From Actinomycetota bacterium (GTDB lineage Bacteria; Actinomycetota; Actinomycetes; Mycobacteriales; Mycobacteriaceae): DNA of 64,000 nt. The position numbers and the translations under genes are program-made. The notes beneath the pieces are model-generated. The model saw only the letters and a list, made by a program, of their open reading frames with translations. It did not search any database and was not told where the DNA came from. The DNA lies in assembly GCA_018268465.1 (NCBI GenBank), contig JAFDWN010000001.1, positions 1-64,000 on the forward strand. Direction: 5' to 3'. Shown in pieces: positions 20,189 to 29,501 of the stretch; positions within the stretch are counted from its first letter, which is position 1; every line of letters starts with the position of its first letter.

Positions 20189-20977
20189 CTCTGCCGGGTC
20201 GGGGGTCAGCGTCAGGACGCGGCTGACGGCGACGACGATCTCGCGCCGAACGTCCTCGACCGTCACGCCTGGCGCGGTCTCGGCGACGCATCCCACGGTG
20301 TCCGGGCGCAGTTCGAGACCCAGTGCGGCGTAGCCGATCTCGAGTGCGGTGCGAACCCGCTCGGATTCCTGCACCGACACCACCGCACTGAACGCATAGC
20401 CGCCGCGCGCGAGCCGCTGACCGGTTCCGACGAGTTTGGCGGTGCCGGCACGGTTGACGCTGTAAGCGCCCTCGCAGTATTCGCCAGGGACCGGACCGAC
20501 ACGGGCGTCGACACCGAAGACACGGAGGGCGTCGACCAGTATGTGGGCGAATGATTCGAACCGTTGGGTGATGAAGTCACGGGCCGACGCGTGCGGCGCG
20601 GTCAGGTGCAGGACCAGCGCGGCCTCGTCGTACACCGCCAGGTGCCCTCCGACGGGGCGCACCATCGGTGCGAAGCCGAGTGCCGCGACCGCCGAGCAGG
20701 CCTGCGGATAACCCGGCATCAGCGCGTCACGTGAGCCGAAGGCCGCGGTGGGTGGTGGCCGCATGAAGTCGAGTTCTGCGGGGGCGCCGTCGGCGATTTC
20801 GCGCAGTCGCTGCCGGACGTGGCCGACATCGTCGTGACCGTTGCGGGGTGGCGAGACTCGCACCGTGACGGGCGTCGACCCGAACGGGTTGACAGTATTT
20901 TCCCCTGCGGCCACGCCGCACAACGGTACGCGGCGAGCGCACGGTTGTTGACGGGAGTTCTCGCGAAACGCGTGCAC
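20138..20977 (-). CDS. lipoate-protein ligase/biotin-ligase-fold family protein
   Basis: A 279-residue protein resembling the LplA/LipB fold. RPVGGHLAVYDEAALVLHL looks like the conserved ligase RR-x-GGG-x-VYHD region, and EYCEGAYSVN with TAKLVGTGQRLARGGYAF resembles the lipoyl-AMP/lysine-binding segment. The start (GTG 20977) is uncertain because several in-frame GTGs follow. The C-terminus, about RRDSNPHALSNTGT, is translated from the complement of the tRNA-Leu gene; no stop occurs earlier, so gene and tRNA overlap by 51 bases. It lies 22 bases after the CAAX-protease stop and may share its transcript. Confidence 0.65.
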   Translation of the reverse strand: MHAFRENSRQQPCARRVPLCGVAAGENTVNPFGSTPVTVRVSPPRNGHDDVGHVRQRLREIADGAPAELDFMRPPPTAAFGSRDALMPGYPQACSAVAALGFAPMVRPVGGHLAVYDEAALVLHLTAPHASARDFITQRFESFAHILVDALRVFGVDARVGPVPGEYCEGAYSVNRAGTAKLVGTGQRLARGGYAFSAVVSVQESERVRTALEIGYAALGLELRPDTVGCVAETAPGVTVEDVRREIVVAVSRVLTLTPDPAECGRRDSNPHALSNTGT

Positions 20978-20999
20978 CTTCCGTGCAACCGGCGGGACG

Positions 21000-21764
21000 T
21001 TATGCGGTCGGCGCCATCCCGGCCACGCTGAGCATCAACACGATGCCCGGCAACAGGTTGATCACCTGATGGGTCACGATGCTGGCGATCAGGCTGCCCG
21101 AGTAGATCCGGGCCAGGCCGATGGGGATGGCGATCACCAGAAGCAGCGGGGTCCGGGTCAACTCGAGGTGGGCGACCGCGAACAACACCGTCGTCACCGT
21201 CAGCGCGGCCCAGCGCCCCCACCGCTGCTCCACCGCACCCCACAGCAGGCCGCGGTACACGATCTCTTCGCACACCGGCGCGACGAACACGACGAGGACG
21301 AAGACCGTCACCGCCCACGGCCACGAGGCCGTCACGCCACCGAATGCGGCACCGGCGGCGGAGTTCGCCTCCGGTCCGACGATCGAAATGTAGACCAGTG
21401 ACGCGGGAACGATGAGGAGAAGTCCGCCGAATCCGCACAGCAGTCCCAGCCCCACCGCGCGCGGGGACCAGAGGATCCGGAGGTCGGTCCGCGGGCCATT
21501 GCCCCGCAGCGTCGTGATCACCAGCGACAGACCCGCCGCGAGCAACGTCGGTGCAGCGACCATCAGCATCAGCGTCGCCACCGACGCCCGTTCGCCGCCG
21601 AACACCATCAGCATCGACAGCGCTGTCAGCAGGTACACGGCCTCTACCAGGACGTACGCGCCCAAACCCCAGCGGTGCATGCGCGCCGGGGGGCTCGGGG
21701 GCACCAGGTCCGGGCCGGGCGCGCTCCAGGGTTCCGGCGCGGTGCCCGGACGGTCTTCCGTCAT
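21000..21764 (-). CDS. CPBP/CAAX-like intramembrane metalloprotease
   Basis: A 254-residue multi-pass membrane protein. The Abi/CPBP signature is visible as APVCEEIVYRGLLWGAVEQRWGRW read in parts: EEIVYRG (motif 1), then a distal His in AVAHLELT and another in IVTHQVINL. Family members cut within membranes or act in bacteriocin immunity; the role here is unknown. ATG 21764 is chosen at MTEDRPGTAP; the frame continues upstream into the promoter region of the divergent operon but without a family-like sequence. Confidence 0.8.
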   Translation of the reverse strand: MTEDRPGTAPEPWSAPGPDLVPPSPPARMHRWGLGAYVLVEAVYLLTALSMLMVFGGERASVATLMLMVAAPTLLAAGLSLVITTLRGNGPRTDLRILWSPRAVGLGLLCGFGGLLLIVPASLVYISIVGPEANSAAGAAFGGVTASWPWAVTVFVLVVFVAPVCEEIVYRGLLWGAVEQRWGRWAALTVTTVLFAVAHLELTRTPLLLVIAIPIGLARIYSGSLIASIVTHQVINLLPGIVLMLSVAGMAPTA

Positions 21765-21847
21765 GACGACGAAGCTACCGGCACACCTGTCACCGGGAAC
21801 GATGCTCGGTAACGACAGTGTGACGGAAAGAAATACGGACGAAACAC

Positions 21848-21863
21848 AAACGGTATACCGTTT
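21848..21863. promoter_or_regulatory. perfect 16-bp palindrome, candidate GntR/FCD operator
   Basis: AAACGGTATACCGTTT is a perfect inverted repeat 60 bases upstream of the SIS-domain gene. Its GGTATACC core resembles sites bound by FadR/FCD-subfamily GntR regulators, one of which is encoded at the end of the same operon (32188-32859). It may also overlap the promoter. Binding is inferred, not shown. Confidence 0.55.
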
Positions 21864-21923
21864 TCCTGAACCTAGGTGATAGCACCTCGCAGTACAGCCG
21901 AGCGGGAAAGGCGGTGAGAAGCC

Positions 21924-23105
21924 ATGGTGACGTCTCCGGCCAGCCCTCTGCTCGACCCGGACACCAGCCCTCTCGACGACCGTCAGCGTAGCGTCGTCCA
22001 ACGCGTATCCGACGCCGAACGCGCCCACATCCTGGCGTTGCCGAGCAATGATCCCCTCGATCCGAAACTGCGGTTCCGGGTACAGGCGACCGGTCCCGAG
22101 CTGTTCGGTCAGCCTGCCGCGATACGAGCGACACTCTGGCGTAATGCCGATACTCTCGATGCGATCGCCGAGCGCATCGGAGCCGGAATCCAGCGCGTCG
22201 TGCTCGTTGGGTGCGGCGATTCGCTGGCCGTGATGATCGCCGCACGCCAAACCCTCGAAGCGATGCTCGGGGTGCCGTGCGAACCCGTGCAGAGCCTGGA
22301 GTTCGCGTACTACCATGCCGGCCTGGCCGGCCCCGGAACCGCCGTCGTCGCCCTGTCCAGCTCGGGTGAGACGACGCGGACCGTCGAGGCGCTTCTAATG
22401 GCCCAGAATCGCGGATCGTATACCGTTTCGCTCACCAATACCGACGGCTCGACCCTGCAGACCGAAGCCGACACCGCGCTCAGGATCGACGCCACCAGGG
22501 TCGGCTGGCCCACGCAGTCGTCCACCGCGGCGCTCGCACTTCTCCTCGAACTGGCCATCCGCGTGGGCGAGCGCAGAGTGCCCGCCGCCGCGGCCGCGCT
22601 GCGCGGTGCCTTCGACGCGCTGCCCGACACCATGTCGGAGGTGCTGAACCGGATCGACCCTGCGATCGCCACGATCGCCGCGGCCGAGGTCGACGCCGGG
22701 GTCCAGACCGTGCTGTTCTCCGCTGGGGGTCCGAACCTCGCCTCGGCGATCATCGGCGCGGCCAAGGTCAAGGAGTGCACGACGCTGCACGCCATCGACA
22801 TCCAGGTGGAGGAGTACCACCACTACAACTCCCAGAAGGCCGGCGAACCGCTTTTCCTGCTCGCGCCGTCGGGTCCCTCCGTCCCCAGGGCGGTGGACAC
22901 CGGCACGGACGCGCTGCGCTGGGGTGGGCGACTCTACGTCGTCACCACCGAAGGCCAGCGGGCGTTCGACGCCCTCGGCGCGCCCGTCGTCACCCTGCCG
23001 TCCGTGCCGGAAGCCTTGTCGCCCTTGCTGTATGTGCTCCCCGCCCAACTGGCCGGTTACCACCTCGGCCTGGCGTGTTATGACGCGGCGGCCGCCCATG
23101 CCTGA
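21924..23105 (+). CDS. SIS-domain sugar-phosphate isomerase/deglycase-like protein
   Basis: A 393-residue protein with two SIS domains. The first shows VVLVGCGDSLAV and VVALSSSGETTRTVEA, typical phosphosugar-binding loops; the second begins near VLFSAGGPNLAS and carries DIQVEEYHHYN, comparable to the Glu/His segment of GlmS-type and FrlB-type enzymes. There is no glutaminase domain, so it is not a GlmS. Followed by a PfkB kinase, it resembles the deglycase-kinase pairing of fructosamine operons (frlB/frlD). ATG 21924 follows a GAGAAG ribosome site. The last codons overlap the kinase gene. Confidence 0.8.
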   Translation: MVTSPASPLLDPDTSPLDDRQRSVVQRVSDAERAHILALPSNDPLDPKLRFRVQATGPELFGQPAAIRATLWRNADTLDAIAERIGAGIQRVVLVGCGDSLAVMIAARQTLEAMLGVPCEPVQSLEFAYYHAGLAGPGTAVVALSSSGETTRTVEALLMAQNRGSYTVSLTNTDGSTLQTEADTALRIDATRVGWPTQSSTAALALLLELAIRVGERRVPAAAAALRGAFDALPDTMSEVLNRIDPAIATIAAAEVDAGVQTVLFSAGGPNLASAIIGAAKVKECTTLHAIDIQVEEYHHYNSQKAGEPLFLLAPSGPSVPRAVDTGTDALRWGGRLYVVTTEGQRAFDALGAPVVTLPSVPEALSPLLYVLPAQLAGYHLGLACYDAAAAHA

Positions 23106-23982
23106 CACCCTGCTATGCATCGGCAACCTGACCATCGACGAGGCCGTGTCCCCGTCGGGGGTCCGGACCGAATCCGTCGGCGGTGACGCGCTTTTCGCTG
23201 GTCTGGCCGCCAAGCTTGCCGGCGGGAACCCGGCTGTCCTCGCGCCGCTGGGTGCGGACGCCACCCCGGCGCTGCTCGACGCGATCCGCGTGTCCGGGAC
23301 GGATCCGGCGTCGCTGCCCAGGCGGGACCTGCCGACCGTGCGCAACGTCGTCCGCTACGACGACGCAGGCGGCCGGGTGTGGGATCTGGTGTTGGGGGAA
23401 CAGCACTTCGAGCAGATGTCCGTGCGTCCCGGCGACCTCACCGCGGCGGCCCTGGCCGCACCCGGGGTGCTGCTGTCGGCGATGGCACTGGACGCGCAAC
23501 TCGAACTGGCCGCCTGGCTGCGACCACGCACCGCGGCGACCATCTACTTCGACCCCCAGGAGGACTACGTCGCCGGAAACGAGGCGGCGCTGCTCGACGC
23601 CGTCCATGCCTGTGATGTCTTCCTGCCCAGCGGTATCGAAGCCGCCGCACTGTCCGGGACCACGGACCTGACCGCGGCCGCGGCGCGCTTCCTCGCAGCA
23701 GGCCCACACGTGGTGGTGATCAAACTCGCCGAGGCGGGCTGCCTGGTGGCCACTCGCGAGCGGCCCGATCCGGTCCATGTGCCCGCCGACGCCGTCGACC
23801 CCGTGGACAGCACCGGCGCCGGGGACGCCTTCTGCGGGGCGTTCGCGGCCGAACATCTGCGCAGCGGCGACGCCGTCAGTGCCGCGCGGGTTGGGGCCCT
23901 GGCGGCGCGTCGCGCGGTCAGCGGCCCGGGGGTCAGCGGACTGCTCGGCGCCCTGACCGATTCGGCGGAGGCGGCGCGATGA
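23098..23982 (+). CDS. PfkB/ribokinase-family carbohydrate kinase
   Basis: A 294-residue kinase. The N-terminal LLCIGNLTIDEAV and GGDALFAGLAAKLAG mark the substrate-binding half; DSTGAGDAFCGAF is the C-terminal PfkB signature with the catalytic Asp and anion hole. The substrate is unknown; in FrlD-like systems it is an Amadori compound, in others a nucleoside or sugar. ATG 23098 overlaps the SIS gene by eight bases. Confidence 0.87.
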   Translation: MPDTLLCIGNLTIDEAVSPSGVRTESVGGDALFAGLAAKLAGGNPAVLAPLGADATPALLDAIRVSGTDPASLPRRDLPTVRNVVRYDDAGGRVWDLVLGEQHFEQMSVRPGDLTAAALAAPGVLLSAMALDAQLELAAWLRPRTAATIYFDPQEDYVAGNEAALLDAVHACDVFLPSGIEAAALSGTTDLTAAAARFLAAGPHVVVIKLAEAGCLVATRERPDPVHVPADAVDPVDSTGAGDAFCGAFAAEHLRSGDAVSAARVGALAARRAVSGPGVSGLLGALTDSAEAAR

Positions 23983-24674
23983 CCCGGATCACCGTGATCA
24001 ACCCCAACACCGCAGTCGAGCTGACGGCGTCGGTGACCACGGCGGCACAGGCCGTCGCCGGCCCCGGCGTGAGAGTCACCGGGGTCAATCCGGCGCGGGG
24101 TGTGCCGAGTGTGGAAAGCCACGCCGAGGAGGCGATCGCGGCTGTCGGGGTCCTCGAGCAGATCCGTCAACACCAGGCCGACACCGACGCGTTCGTCGTC
24201 GCCTGCTTCGGTGACACCGGCGTCGCGGCCGCCCGTGAGGTGGCCACCTGCCCGGTGGTGGGGATGACCGAGGCCGCGCTGCAGACCGCCTGCCTGGTGG
24301 CGCACCGGTTCGTCGTCATCACGTTGCCCGCCCGCACCATCGCCCACAGCGACAGGGTGATCCGCGAGCTGGGGCTCGCGCACCGCTGCGGCGTCATCGC
24401 CGTCGACGTGCCGGTGGCCGACCTGGTCGGCGGCTCGACGCATCTGCTCGAGGCGTTCGCCGAGGCGGCTCGCGGCGCGATCCGTGCGGACCGCGCCGAG
24501 GCCGTGGTGCTCGGCTGCGCGGGCCTTGCCGACCTCGTCGCGCCGCTCGCCGACACGCTGGGGGTGCCGGTCATCGACGGGGTGGCCGCGGCGGTGGGAA
24601 TCGCGACAGGCCTGGTGGCCATGGGCGTGACGACGTCACGCGTCAATACCTTTGCGCCGGTGGAACTCCTATGA
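23979..24674 (+). CDS. hydantoin/allantoin racemase-like (Asp/Glu racemase family)
   Basis: A 231-residue racemase. It opens ITVINPNTAVELTASV, a signature of the hydantoin/allantoin racemase branch, and has the two catalytic cysteines in VVACFGDTGVAA and VVLGCAGLADL. These enzymes epimerise a carbon in hydantoin-like rings without cofactors. The ATG at 23979 overlaps the kinase stop (ATGA). The pairing with an amidohydrolase and a PuuE-like protein downstream supports ureide-type chemistry. Confidence 0.85.
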   Translation: MTRITVINPNTAVELTASVTTAAQAVAGPGVRVTGVNPARGVPSVESHAEEAIAAVGVLEQIRQHQADTDAFVVACFGDTGVAAAREVATCPVVGMTEAALQTACLVAHRFVVITLPARTIAHSDRVIRELGLAHRCGVIAVDVPVADLVGGSTHLLEAFAEAARGAIRADRAEAVVLGCAGLADLVAPLADTLGVPVIDGVAAAVGIATGLVAMGVTTSRVNTFAPVELL

Positions 24675-26197
24675 GTGTGCTGTTTCGTGAGGTGCTTGTG
24701 TACGACGCCGCCGCGCCGGACGCGATGGCGGGGCCCGTCGACGTGCTCGTCGACGGCGAGCGGATCAGCGCCGTCGGCGACCTCGCAGGGGCGACCGCCG
24801 ACCGGATCGTCGACGGTGGAGCCAGGCATCTGCTCGTGCCGGGGCTGATCAACGCGCACTTCCATTCGCCGGCAAACCATCTCAAAGGTTCGGTGCGCAG
24901 CCTGCCGCTCGAACTGTTCATGATCTACGAGTCGCCCGCGGACCCGGCATTGACCCCGACCCCGCGGGAGGCCTACCTGCGGACGATGCTCGGCGCCATC
25001 GAGATGCTGCAACGGGGTATCACCTGCGTGCAGGATGACGCGTTCCTCATGCCGTTCCCCGAGCCGGAGATCATCGACGCGGTGGCATCGGCCTACCGCG
25101 ACAGCGGCATCCGCGCCTTCCTCGCGCTGGACCAGCCCGAGCTGTGCGAGGCCGAAAAGTTGCCGTTCGTGGGCGAACTCGACGACGCCGTGCGCGCCGC
25201 GCTGGCCGCGCCGGCGCCCGCACCTGCCGGCCAGTTGCTGGATATGTACGACCACCTGATCGGCACCTGGCACGGCGCCGCCGGTGACCGCATCCGGGCC
25301 GCGGTGTCGATCTCGGCGCCGCAGCGGGTCAGCCTCGACTACTTCGCCGCCCTCGACGACCTTGCCGAGCGGCACGGCCTACCGCTGTACGCACACATGC
25401 TCGAAACCAAGGTGCAGCGCACGTTGATGACCGAACAGGCGCGATTCGCCGGTCGCTCCGTGGTCGGCTACACCGCGGACGCGGGTCTGCTGAAGCCGCA
25501 CACCAACGTGATCCACGCGGTGTGGGTCGACGATACCGACCTCGCCACCATTGCCGATGCCGGCGCCACGGTCGTTCACAACCCGGTCAGCAACCTGCGC
25601 CTGGGCAGCGGGGTCGCGCCGTGGCGTGCGCTGCACGACCACGGTATCCCGGTGGCGCTCGGCACCGACGAGGCCATCTGCGACGACACCGTCAACGTCT
25701 GGACGGTGGCCAAGGCCGCCGGCTTGATCCACAACGTGTCCGGTCTCGACAGCGACGAATGGCCCACGCCCGCAGAAATTCTCGACGCACTGTGGCGCGG
25801 TGGTGCCCGCGCCGTCCGGCGCGAGAACGACCTGGGGATGATCGCACCGGACATGCTGGCCGATCTGGCGCTGCTGGACCTGCACACCATCGCGTTCACC
25901 CCGCTCAACGATGTGAGGGAGCAGTTGGTGCATTGTGAGGACGGCAGTGACGTCGTGCTGACCATGGTGGCGGGCCGGGTGGTCGCCGAGGACGGCCACG
26001 TGACCAGCGTGGACGAGACGGCACTCCTCGACGAGGCGCGTGAACTGTGCGCGGCCAAACTGCCCGCGATCCGGTCGGCCCGCGCCACCGCCGAACATCT
26101 GTATCCCGCCTACCACCACATCGTGCGCCGCGCCGCCACGACGGACGTCGGCTTCACGCGCTGGATCGGCAACACGGCCGGAAGGGCATCGTCATGA
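24671..26197 (+). CDS. amidohydrolase family protein (TrzA/AtzA/deaminase-like)
   Basis: A 508-residue metal-dependent hydrolase. The metal ligands are visible: NAHFHSP (His-x-His), His in LYAHMLETKV, His in NVIHAVWVDD and the catalytic Asp in ALGTDEAICDD. The overall layout (small beta domain at both ends, TIM barrel between) is that of the cytosine deaminase/5'-methylthioadenosine deaminase/s-triazine hydrolase superfamily. It would deaminate or ring-open a nitrogen heterocycle. The ATG overlaps the racemase stop and the gene overlaps the next one, both as ATGA. Confidence 0.87.
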   Translation: MSVLFREVLVYDAAAPDAMAGPVDVLVDGERISAVGDLAGATADRIVDGGARHLLVPGLINAHFHSPANHLKGSVRSLPLELFMIYESPADPALTPTPREAYLRTMLGAIEMLQRGITCVQDDAFLMPFPEPEIIDAVASAYRDSGIRAFLALDQPELCEAEKLPFVGELDDAVRAALAAPAPAPAGQLLDMYDHLIGTWHGAAGDRIRAAVSISAPQRVSLDYFAALDDLAERHGLPLYAHMLETKVQRTLMTEQARFAGRSVVGYTADAGLLKPHTNVIHAVWVDDTDLATIADAGATVVHNPVSNLRLGSGVAPWRALHDHGIPVALGTDEAICDDTVNVWTVAKAAGLIHNVSGLDSDEWPTPAEILDALWRGGARAVRRENDLGMIAPDMLADLALLDLHTIAFTPLNDVREQLVHCEDGSDVVLTMVAGRVVAEDGHVTSVDETALLDEARELCAAKLPAIRSARATAEHLYPAYHHIVRRAATTDVGFTRWIGNTAGRASS

Positions 26198-27084
26198 CGA
26201 GCCAGGTGGGCTATTCGTACTCGCCGCTGACCGGCCGTCCGGAAGGCTGCTGGCCGAACGGGGCGCGGCTGGCCGTCGTGGTGTGCGTCGGTGTCGAGTC
26301 GTACCGGTTCGGCGACGGCCACACCGAGGATGTGCTGCCCGGCGTCCCGGCGCCGGACCTGGTGAACACGGCGTGGCGCGACTACGGCAACCGGGTAGGC
26401 GCGTTCCGGATCTTCGACATGCTTGCCGGACTGGGGATTCCGCCGACGGTGCTGCTCAACACCGACGTCTACGACGAGGCGCCCGCGGTCGTGGAGGCGG
26501 CCCGGCGGGCCGGCGCGGAGATAGTCGGGCATGGCCGGTCTAATTCGGACTCGTTGTCCGGCATGGCACCGGCCGCCGAACGTGCCTATCTCACCGACGT
26601 CGCCGCACGGATCCGGGCCTACGAGGGCGCCGCGCCGGGCGGCTGGTCCAGTCCGTGGCTCAGTCACACACCGGCGACGCTGGGACTGCTGGCCGAAACC
26701 GGCTATCGCTATCTTCTGGATCTCCGCGCCGACGACCAGCCTGTCTGGCTGGCCACGGAATCCGTTCCACTGCTGGCGATTCCGTACAACGCCGAACTCA
26801 ACGATTCGTCGACGATGATCGGCAGGCAGGCGTCGGCCCGCGAGTTCGCCGATATGATCGACGACGAGTTCTCCGAACTGTCGGGTACCCGGCGGCCGCT
26901 GGTGATGAGCATCGTGTTGCACAGCTTCATCGCCGGGGTGCCGTTTCGGCTGCAGCCGATCCGCCGCGCCCTGGAGCGCATTGCCGCCGCCGATTCGGTG
27001 TGGCTGACCACGCCCGGGGAGATCCACCGGGCCGTGGTGGGTTCGGGTTGCCTGTTCCCGCCGGTCGCCGAGGTGACATCGTGA
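26194..27084 (+). CDS. polysaccharide deacetylase family protein (PuuE allantoinase-like)
   Basis: A 296-residue NodB-fold protein. LNTDVYDEAP and AEIVGHGRSNSDSL match the PuuE-like branch, in which the metal centre acts on allantoin-like cyclic amides rather than on polysaccharide. It follows an amidohydrolase and a hydantoin racemase, which fits ring-opening chemistry. No signal peptide is seen, so it is cytosolic, which also argues against cell-wall deacetylation. ATG 26194 overlaps the amidohydrolase stop. Confidence 0.8.
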   Translation: MTSQVGYSYSPLTGRPEGCWPNGARLAVVVCVGVESYRFGDGHTEDVLPGVPAPDLVNTAWRDYGNRVGAFRIFDMLAGLGIPPTVLLNTDVYDEAPAVVEAARRAGAEIVGHGRSNSDSLSGMAPAAERAYLTDVAARIRAYEGAAPGGWSSPWLSHTPATLGLLAETGYRYLLDLRADDQPVWLATESVPLLAIPYNAELNDSSTMIGRQASAREFADMIDDEFSELSGTRRPLVMSIVLHSFIAGVPFRLQPIRRALERIAAADSVWLTTPGEIHRAVVGSGCLFPPVAEVTS

Positions 27085-28643
27085 CCGGCGCCGTCGCGTC
27101 CATCAGCAGCTTCTCGATATCGTTGGTGCGCAACGGTGTCCGCAACCAGGTGCTCGACAACGTCGACCTGCAGATCCGGCCTGGTGAAATCCTGGGACTG
27201 GTCGGCGAATCCGGTTCGGGAAAAAGCGTGCTCGCCCTCAGCCTGCTCGGGCTGCTGCCGCAGGCGTCGCATCCGATGGTCAACGGGCAGGTGCTCGTCG
27301 GTGGCGTCGACATGCTGCGTGCCAAGGCGGGCGAGTTGCGCCGGGTGCGCCGCGAGTTGCTGGGAGCCATCTTCCAGGACCCGATGACCTCGCTGAACCC
27401 TACGATGCGCATCGGCAGGCAGATCGGTGAGCGTACCCACGACGACGCCGAATCCGTGCGGCTGCTGCAGACGGTCGGGGTGCGCGACGCCGAGCTGCGG
27501 CTGCGGGTCTATCCGCACGAGCTCTCCGGCGGACTGCGGCAGCGGGTTATGGCGGCGATCGCGGTGGCCGGCCGGCCCCGGCTGATCGTCGCCGACGAAC
27601 CGACGACCGCGCTCGATGTGACGGTACAGGCGCAGCTGCTGGACCTGCTGCGCGAACTGCGCGACGATTTCGGTTGCTCGGTCCTGCTGATCACCCACGA
27701 CCTCGGCGTCGCCGATCAGATCGCCGACCGGCTCGCCGTGCTGTACCGCGGTGAGCTGGTCGAAATCGGCCCGGCCGCAGAGGTCGTCCGCGATCCGCAG
27801 CACGACTACACCCGGTCGCTGCTGGCGTCTCGGCTGACCCTGACCATGCCGCGTGACGACCGCTTCGCCGGTGGCGCCGCCGAATCCGGGCCCGCCGTGC
27901 GCATCCGGGATCTGCACCGCACCTTCAGCGTGCGGCGGGGACGCGGCGGGACACGGGAGATCCAGGCTATCGACGGTGTGGATCTGGACATTGCCGCGGG
28001 CGAGTCGCTTGCGATCGTCGGGGAGAGCGGATCGGGCAAGTCGACGCTGTTGCGGATCGTCGCGGGGCTGGAGAAGCCGTCGTCGGGATCGGTCACACTC
28101 AGCGGCAGCGGCGGACCGCAGATGGTGTTCCAGGACGCCGGCTCGTCGCTCACACCGTGGCTCAGTGTCGGTGAGATGCTGGGGGAACGGCTGGGGTCAC
28201 TGAAACTGCCGCGCGCCGAGGTTCGTTCGCGGGTGGCCGACGCGCTGGCGGCGGTCGGTCTGCCGACGGAGGTCGCCAAGGCCCGTCCCGGTGAACTGTC
28301 GGGTGGACAGCGCCAGCGCGTGGGGCTGGCCCGCGCCACCATGATCCCGCCCGCGGTGTTGCTGTGCGACGAGCCCACCAGCGCGTTGGACGCATCGCTG
28401 GCCAAGAGCATGCTGGCGCTCATCCGCGACCTGCGGGCGCGCATCGGGATGACGGTGCTGTTCGTCACCCACGACCTGGCCGTCGCCCGGCTGATGGGCG
28501 ATCGCATCGCCGTCATGCAGAACGGGCGCGTCGTCGAATTGGGGCCTGCCGAGGAGGTGATCTCCGCACCGCGCGAGGAGTACACGCGCGCGCTGCTGGC
28601 CGCGGTGCCCGAGATCGCCGGATTGCCTGGAGTCGCGTCATGA
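27081..28643 (+). CDS. fused double ATP-binding protein of a Dpp/Opp-type ABC importer
   Basis: A 520-residue protein containing two complete ABC ATPase domains (DppD-like then DppF-like). First domain: Walker A GESGSGKS, signature LSGGLRQR, Walker B LIVADEPTTALD. Second: GESGSGKST, LSGGQRQR, LLCDEPTSALD. One polypeptide therefore supplies both nucleotide-binding domains. The GTG at 27081 overlaps the deacetylase stop (GTGA). It energises the permeases encoded just downstream. Confidence 0.93.
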   Translation: MTGAVASISSFSISLVRNGVRNQVLDNVDLQIRPGEILGLVGESGSGKSVLALSLLGLLPQASHPMVNGQVLVGGVDMLRAKAGELRRVRRELLGAIFQDPMTSLNPTMRIGRQIGERTHDDAESVRLLQTVGVRDAELRLRVYPHELSGGLRQRVMAAIAVAGRPRLIVADEPTTALDVTVQAQLLDLLRELRDDFGCSVLLITHDLGVADQIADRLAVLYRGELVEIGPAAEVVRDPQHDYTRSLLASRLTLTMPRDDRFAGGAAESGPAVRIRDLHRTFSVRRGRGGTREIQAIDGVDLDIAAGESLAIVGESGSGKSTLLRIVAGLEKPSSGSVTLSGSGGPQMVFQDAGSSLTPWLSVGEMLGERLGSLKLPRAEVRSRVADALAAVGLPTEVAKARPGELSGGQRQRVGLARATMIPPAVLLCDEPTSALDASLAKSMLALIRDLRARIGMTVLFVTHDLAVARLMGDRIAVMQNGRVVELGPAEEVISAPREEYTRALLAAVPEIAGLPGVAS

Positions 28644-29497
28644 GCACCGCCGTATTGACCCGCGGGCGGCTGCGGCCGATCTCGATCGGCGGCACCCGAC
28701 TGGCCCGCCCGATGGCATGGGCGCTGGTCGGGTTGCTCGGTCTGGTCACCCTCGTCGCGGTCTTCGCCCGCCAGCTCGCGCCGTACAACCCCGTCCAGCC
28801 GGTCGGCCCGCTGAACCTGCCACCCTTCAGTCCCGGGCACCTCCTGGGCACCGACGGCATCGGACGGGACCTGTTGTCCCGCACGCTGATCGGTATCCAG
28901 GTGAGTTGGTTGTCGGCGTTGGTGGTGGTCGCCAGCGGGCTGCTTATCGGCGGCACCATCGGGCTGATCGCGGGAGCGACCGGCGGCTGGGTGGATTCGG
29001 TGTTCCTGATGCGGGTCACCGACCTGTTCCTGGCGCTGCCCGGCGCGCTGGTGGCGATCGCGATCGTCGCCGCGTTGGGTACCGGATTGGTCAACACGCT
29101 GATCGGGGTGGCGATTGTGTGGTGGCCGTATTACGCGCGCATCATCCGCGGTGAGACCAAGGCGCTGGCCGCCCGCCCGCACATCGAGGCGGCCAAGCTG
29201 GCCGGCGTCAGCAGGCCGCGGATCCTTACGCGGCATCTGCTGCCCGGTGTGGTGCCGACCGCGGTGGTCACCGCGAGCCTGGATATCGGCAACGTCGTGC
29301 TGCTGCTGGCCGCGCTGTCCTTCCTGGGGCTCGGGCAGCGGGCGCCGTCGCCGGAACTGGGCGCAGACACCGCGCGCTCGCTGTCCCAACTGCTCAGCCA
29401 ATGGTGGGTACCCGGCGTCCCCGGCATCGCGGTGCTGGTGCTGAGCCTGGTGGCCAACCTCGGCGGCGACGCAGTCCGCAACCTGGTGCGGCGGTGA
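28640..29497 (+). CDS. ABC importer permease, DppC-like
   Basis: A 285-residue inner-membrane permease. It has the N-terminal hydrophobic segment, then LLGTDGIGRDLLSRTLIG, the DppC/OppC hallmark, and the EAA loop around EAAKLAGVSRPRIL that docks on the ATPase. ATG 28640 overlaps the ATPase stop. Here the DppC-like gene precedes the DppB-like one, the reverse of the common order. Confidence 0.92.
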   Translation: MSTAVLTRGRLRPISIGGTRLARPMAWALVGLLGLVTLVAVFARQLAPYNPVQPVGPLNLPPFSPGHLLGTDGIGRDLLSRTLIGIQVSWLSALVVVASGLLIGGTIGLIAGATGGWVDSVFLMRVTDLFLALPGALVAIAIVAALGTGLVNTLIGVAIVWWPYYARIIRGETKALAARPHIEAAKLAGVSRPRILTRHLLPGVVPTAVVTASLDIGNVVLLLAALSFLGLGQRAPSPELGADTARSLSQLLSQWWVPGVPGIAVLVLSLVANLGGDAVRNLVRR

Positions 29498-29501
29498 GGC
29501 G

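Noticed and set aside
21924..23105. GlmS (glucosamine-6-phosphate synthase)
   Set aside because: Only the SIS part is present; the N-terminal glutaminase domain with its Cys nucleophile is absent and the context is catabolic.
26194..27084. Cell-wall peptidoglycan or chitin deacetylase
   Set aside because: No signal peptide, and its position in an operon with a racemase and an amidohydrolase favours PuuE-like cyclic-amide chemistry.
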